Shown here piece by piece: positions 62,300 through 64,000 of a DNA stretch of 64,000 bases. A model generated the notes under the pieces. It did no database searches. It saw nothing but the letters and a program-made list of their open reading frames with translations, and was not told the DNA's origin. This DNA is from Paenibacillus sp. MMS20-IR301 (GTDB taxonomy: Bacteria; Bacillota; Bacilli; Paenibacillales; Paenibacillaceae): positions 1,426,001-1,490,000 of the forward strand of contig NZ_CP135275.1 in the NCBI RefSeq assembly GCF_032302195.1, read 5' to 3'. The position numbers were made by a program, and so were the translations under genes. The first letter of the stretch is position 1; the number at the start of each line of letters is the position of its first letter.

Positions 62300-64000
62300 G
62301 TGGCTATCGATTATGAAAAAGAAGTAGGCTCTGCCAAGGTGGAGCAGAAATTCCTATATGAATCCGGCAATGAAATGGCGGCATATGCAGCCCATCAGAT
62401 TAACTATCATGTCATGGGTTATTTCCCGATCTCCCCGTCGACAGAAGTAGCCCAGTTCCTCGATACGATGAAAGCCAGCGGACAGCATGATATCATGCTG
62501 ATTCCTTCAGACGGAGAACACAGCTCGGCAGGGATCTGCTACGGCGCTTCGACTGCAGGCGGACGCGTGTTCAACGCAACGAGCGCTCAAGGATATATGT
62601 TCATGCTGGAGCAGATGCCCGTACAAGCCGGCACGCGGATGCCGATGGTCATGAACCTGATCTGCCGCTCCATCTCCGGCCCGCTGAATATTCACGGCGA
62701 CCACTCGGATCTCTATTTCGCACTGAACACCGGCTGGCCGATCCTGATGTGCCGTGATCCGCAGTCCGTCTATGACATGAACCTGATGGCGCTGAAGCTG
62801 GCGGAGCATGCCAAGGTCCGGCTGCCGGTTATGGTAGCCTCTGACGGTTATTTCACTTCTCACCAGAAACGCCGCGTGCAGGCGTTCGCCCACCGCGAGG
62901 ATGTTCATAAGTTCGTAGGTGAACAGCCGCCGGCCGGCTTCACAGATACGCTGGACCGCAATAACCCGGTAACTGTAGGGCCTTACATGAATGAGCCGGA
63001 TTATATCAACAACCGTTATCAGCAATCTGTTGCCATGTATAATGCCGGCGAAGTATTCGAGGAGATTGCTGCGGAGTTTGCCGAGCTGACAGGCCGCCAT
63101 TATCCGATGATCGAGCAGTACCGGATGGACGATGCCGATGTGGCTGTGTTCCTGATGAACTCTGCTTCAGAGATTATCAAGGATGTGGTCGATCAGCTTC
63201 GCCTGCAGGGAATTAAGGCCGGAGCCATCTCTCCGAACATGATCCGTCCGTTCCCGCAGAAGCAGATTGCTGAAGCGCTGAAGAACGTCAAAGCCATTAC
63301 CGTCGGTGACCGTGCGGATTCTGTCGGCGGACACGGCGGCAATATGGTTAATGAGATCAAGGCGGCATTGTTCACTTACGGCAACCGGACCACTAAGGTG
63401 ATCAGCCGGATCTACGGTCTGGGCGGCAAAGACTTCTATGCTGAAGATGGCCATCACTTCTTCCAGCTGGCAATGGATGCCGTAGTGGCTGACCGTGTAG
63501 AAATTCCATTCGATTACTACGGCCATAATCCCGGAGAACCGGACAAAGCTCCGCAGCGCCTGCTGAAGCCGATGGATTTTGATGCGCTGAAGACGGGTCT
63601 GATTACGGTGAAGCAGGATGAAGAGACCGGCAAGCTGGCCGTAAGAATCCCGCCGATCCGCAGTCTGATGAAGAAGCCGAGACGATTGTCGCCGGGACAT
63701 GGCGCATGCCCTGGCTGCGGGATTTTCTCCGGACTGGAACTGTTCTTCAAAGGAATCGAAGGCGATATCGTCGCGCTGTATCATACGGGCTGTGCCATGG
63801 TTACAACAACCGGCTATCCGTATTCTTCGCATAAATCGACCTTTATCCATAACCTCTTCCAGAACGGCGCAGCTACGCTGTCCGGTGTTGTGGAGATGTT
63901 CTGGGAACGCAAACGCCGCGGCGAGCTCGATGGTCTCGGTCTGAAGGAGGACTTCACGTTCGTCATGGTTACCGGCGACGGCGGGATGGATATCGGTATG
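62300..64000 (+). CDS. 2-oxoacid:ferredoxin oxidoreductase, fused alpha and beta subunits (3' end outside window)
   Basis: Open without a stop from GTG 62300 to the end of the window (567 codons). AAAGGTGG is eight bases before the start. Residues ~15-430 form the alpha part: ESGNEMAAYAAHQINYHVMGYFPISPSTE, TSAQGYMFMLEQMP, GDHSDLYFAL and VGDRADSVGGHGGNM. From ~460 on the beta part begins with LSPGHGACPGCGIFSG (cluster Cys) and continues to VTGDGGMDIG, the thiamine-diphosphate/Mg motif (GDG). Alpha and beta are therefore one polypeptide. Substrate choice (pyruvate, 2-oxoglutarate or other) is not settled by the visible part. It starts 27 bases after the gamma-delta gene, in the same operon. Confidence 0.92.
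   Translation, partial: MAIDYEKEVGSAKVEQKFLYESGNEMAAYAAHQINYHVMGYFPISPSTEVAQFLDTMKASGQHDIMLIPSDGEHSSAGICYGASTAGGRVFNATSAQGYMFMLEQMPVQAGTRMPMVMNLICRSISGPLNIHGDHSDLYFALNTGWPILMCRDPQSVYDMNLMALKLAEHAKVRLPVMVASDGYFTSHQKRRVQAFAHREDVHKFVGEQPPAGFTDTLDRNNPVTVGPYMNEPDYINNRYQQSVAMYNAGEVFEEIAAEFAELTGRHYPMIEQYRMDDADVAVFLMNSASEIIKDVVDQLRLQGIKAGAISPNMIRPFPQKQIAEALKNVKAITVGDRADSVGGHGGNMVNEIKAALFTYGNRTTKVISRIYGLGGKDFYAEDGHHFFQLAMDAVVADRVEIPFDYYGHNPGEPDKAPQRLLKPMDFDALKTGLITVKQDEETGKLAVRIPPIRSLMKKPRRLSPGHGACPGCGIFSGLELFFKGIEGDIVALYHTGCAMVTTTGYPYSSHKSTFIHNLFQNGAATLSGVVEMFWERKRRGELDGLGLKEDFTFVMVTGDGGMDIGM

Noticed and set aside
1..64000. Prophage, transposase or integrative element
   Set aside because: No transposase, integrase, phage structural gene, terminal inverted repeats or target duplications were seen.

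Overview
The window looks like a chromosomal segment of a spore-forming, plant-polysaccharide-degrading Gram-positive bacterium, most likely Paenibacillus. Evidence: strong GGAGG-type ribosome sites with frequent GTG/TTG starts, a gerA-type spore germination locus, the miaB-ricA gene pair, YesN/YesM-type two-component genes beside CUT1 sugar transporters, a GH52 beta-xylosidase, a GH42 beta-galactosidase and a secreted GH8 enzyme. The genus is inferred from gene content; I ran no search. No IS element, CRISPR array, tRNA or rRNA was seen.

Layout. 1-4.7 kb: end of an alpha/beta hydrolase, an AraC regulator divergent from a GH42 beta-galactosidase, an internally deleted alpha/beta hydrolase remnant, and a Nudix hydrolase. 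4.8-9.2 kb: leftward kduI-deoR-kduD operon (unsaturated uronate catabolism) divergent from an unrecognised 554-residue cytoplasmic protein. 9.4-10.8 kb: aspA. 11.2-16.1 kb: response regulator, sensor kinase, FtsX-type permease and ATPase of an ABC exporter-like system. 16.2-18.7 kb: YolD-like protein, YbaK deacylase, a phosphotransferase and a YdcF-type membrane protein. 19.0-27.3 kb: YesN/YesM two-component system with its own solute-binding protein, a terminator, then a second paralogous solute-binding protein with two CUT1 permeases. 27.4-31.1 kb: cupin and AraC genes divergent from the GH52 beta-xylosidase; together with the preceding transporter this resembles a xylo-oligosaccharide uptake and hydrolysis locus. 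31.1-35.3 kb: spore germination genes. 35.4-39.2 kb: MFS transporter, UPF0597/CyuA-like protein, ankyrin-repeat protein. 39.3-45.5 kb: rhamnose catabolism (DeoR repressor divergent from fucO-rhaB-rhaA-rhaD) with a clear promoter and a CcpA-type site. 45.6-48.9 kb: old yellow enzyme, cytidine deaminase, an intergenic repeat element and a beta-propeller-like protein. 48.98-50.4 kb: c-di-AMP riboswitch with terminator controlling a KamA-type radical SAM protein. 50.6-52.7 kb: miaB-ricA. 52.9-55.7 kb: nrtR-pncA-pncB, NAD salvage. 56.1-60.9 kb: secreted GH8 enzyme and a large secreted RCC1/beta-propeller protein. 61.3 kb-end: a 2-oxoacid:ferredoxin oxidoreductase encoded as gamma-delta and alpha-beta fusions, preceded by Fnr/Rex-like boxes.

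Most of the region is carbohydrate-utilisation modules, each with a local regulator (AraC, DeoR or YesMN), with housekeeping blocks between them. The observations I rate highest are the four-copy 21-bp nested inverted-repeat element at 47.4-47.6 kb, the c-di-AMP riboswitch in front of a lysine-aminomutase-like gene, the duplicated solute-binding protein beside the two-component system, the unrecognised protein of the uronate cluster, and the redox-box array before the fused ferredoxin oxidoreductase.
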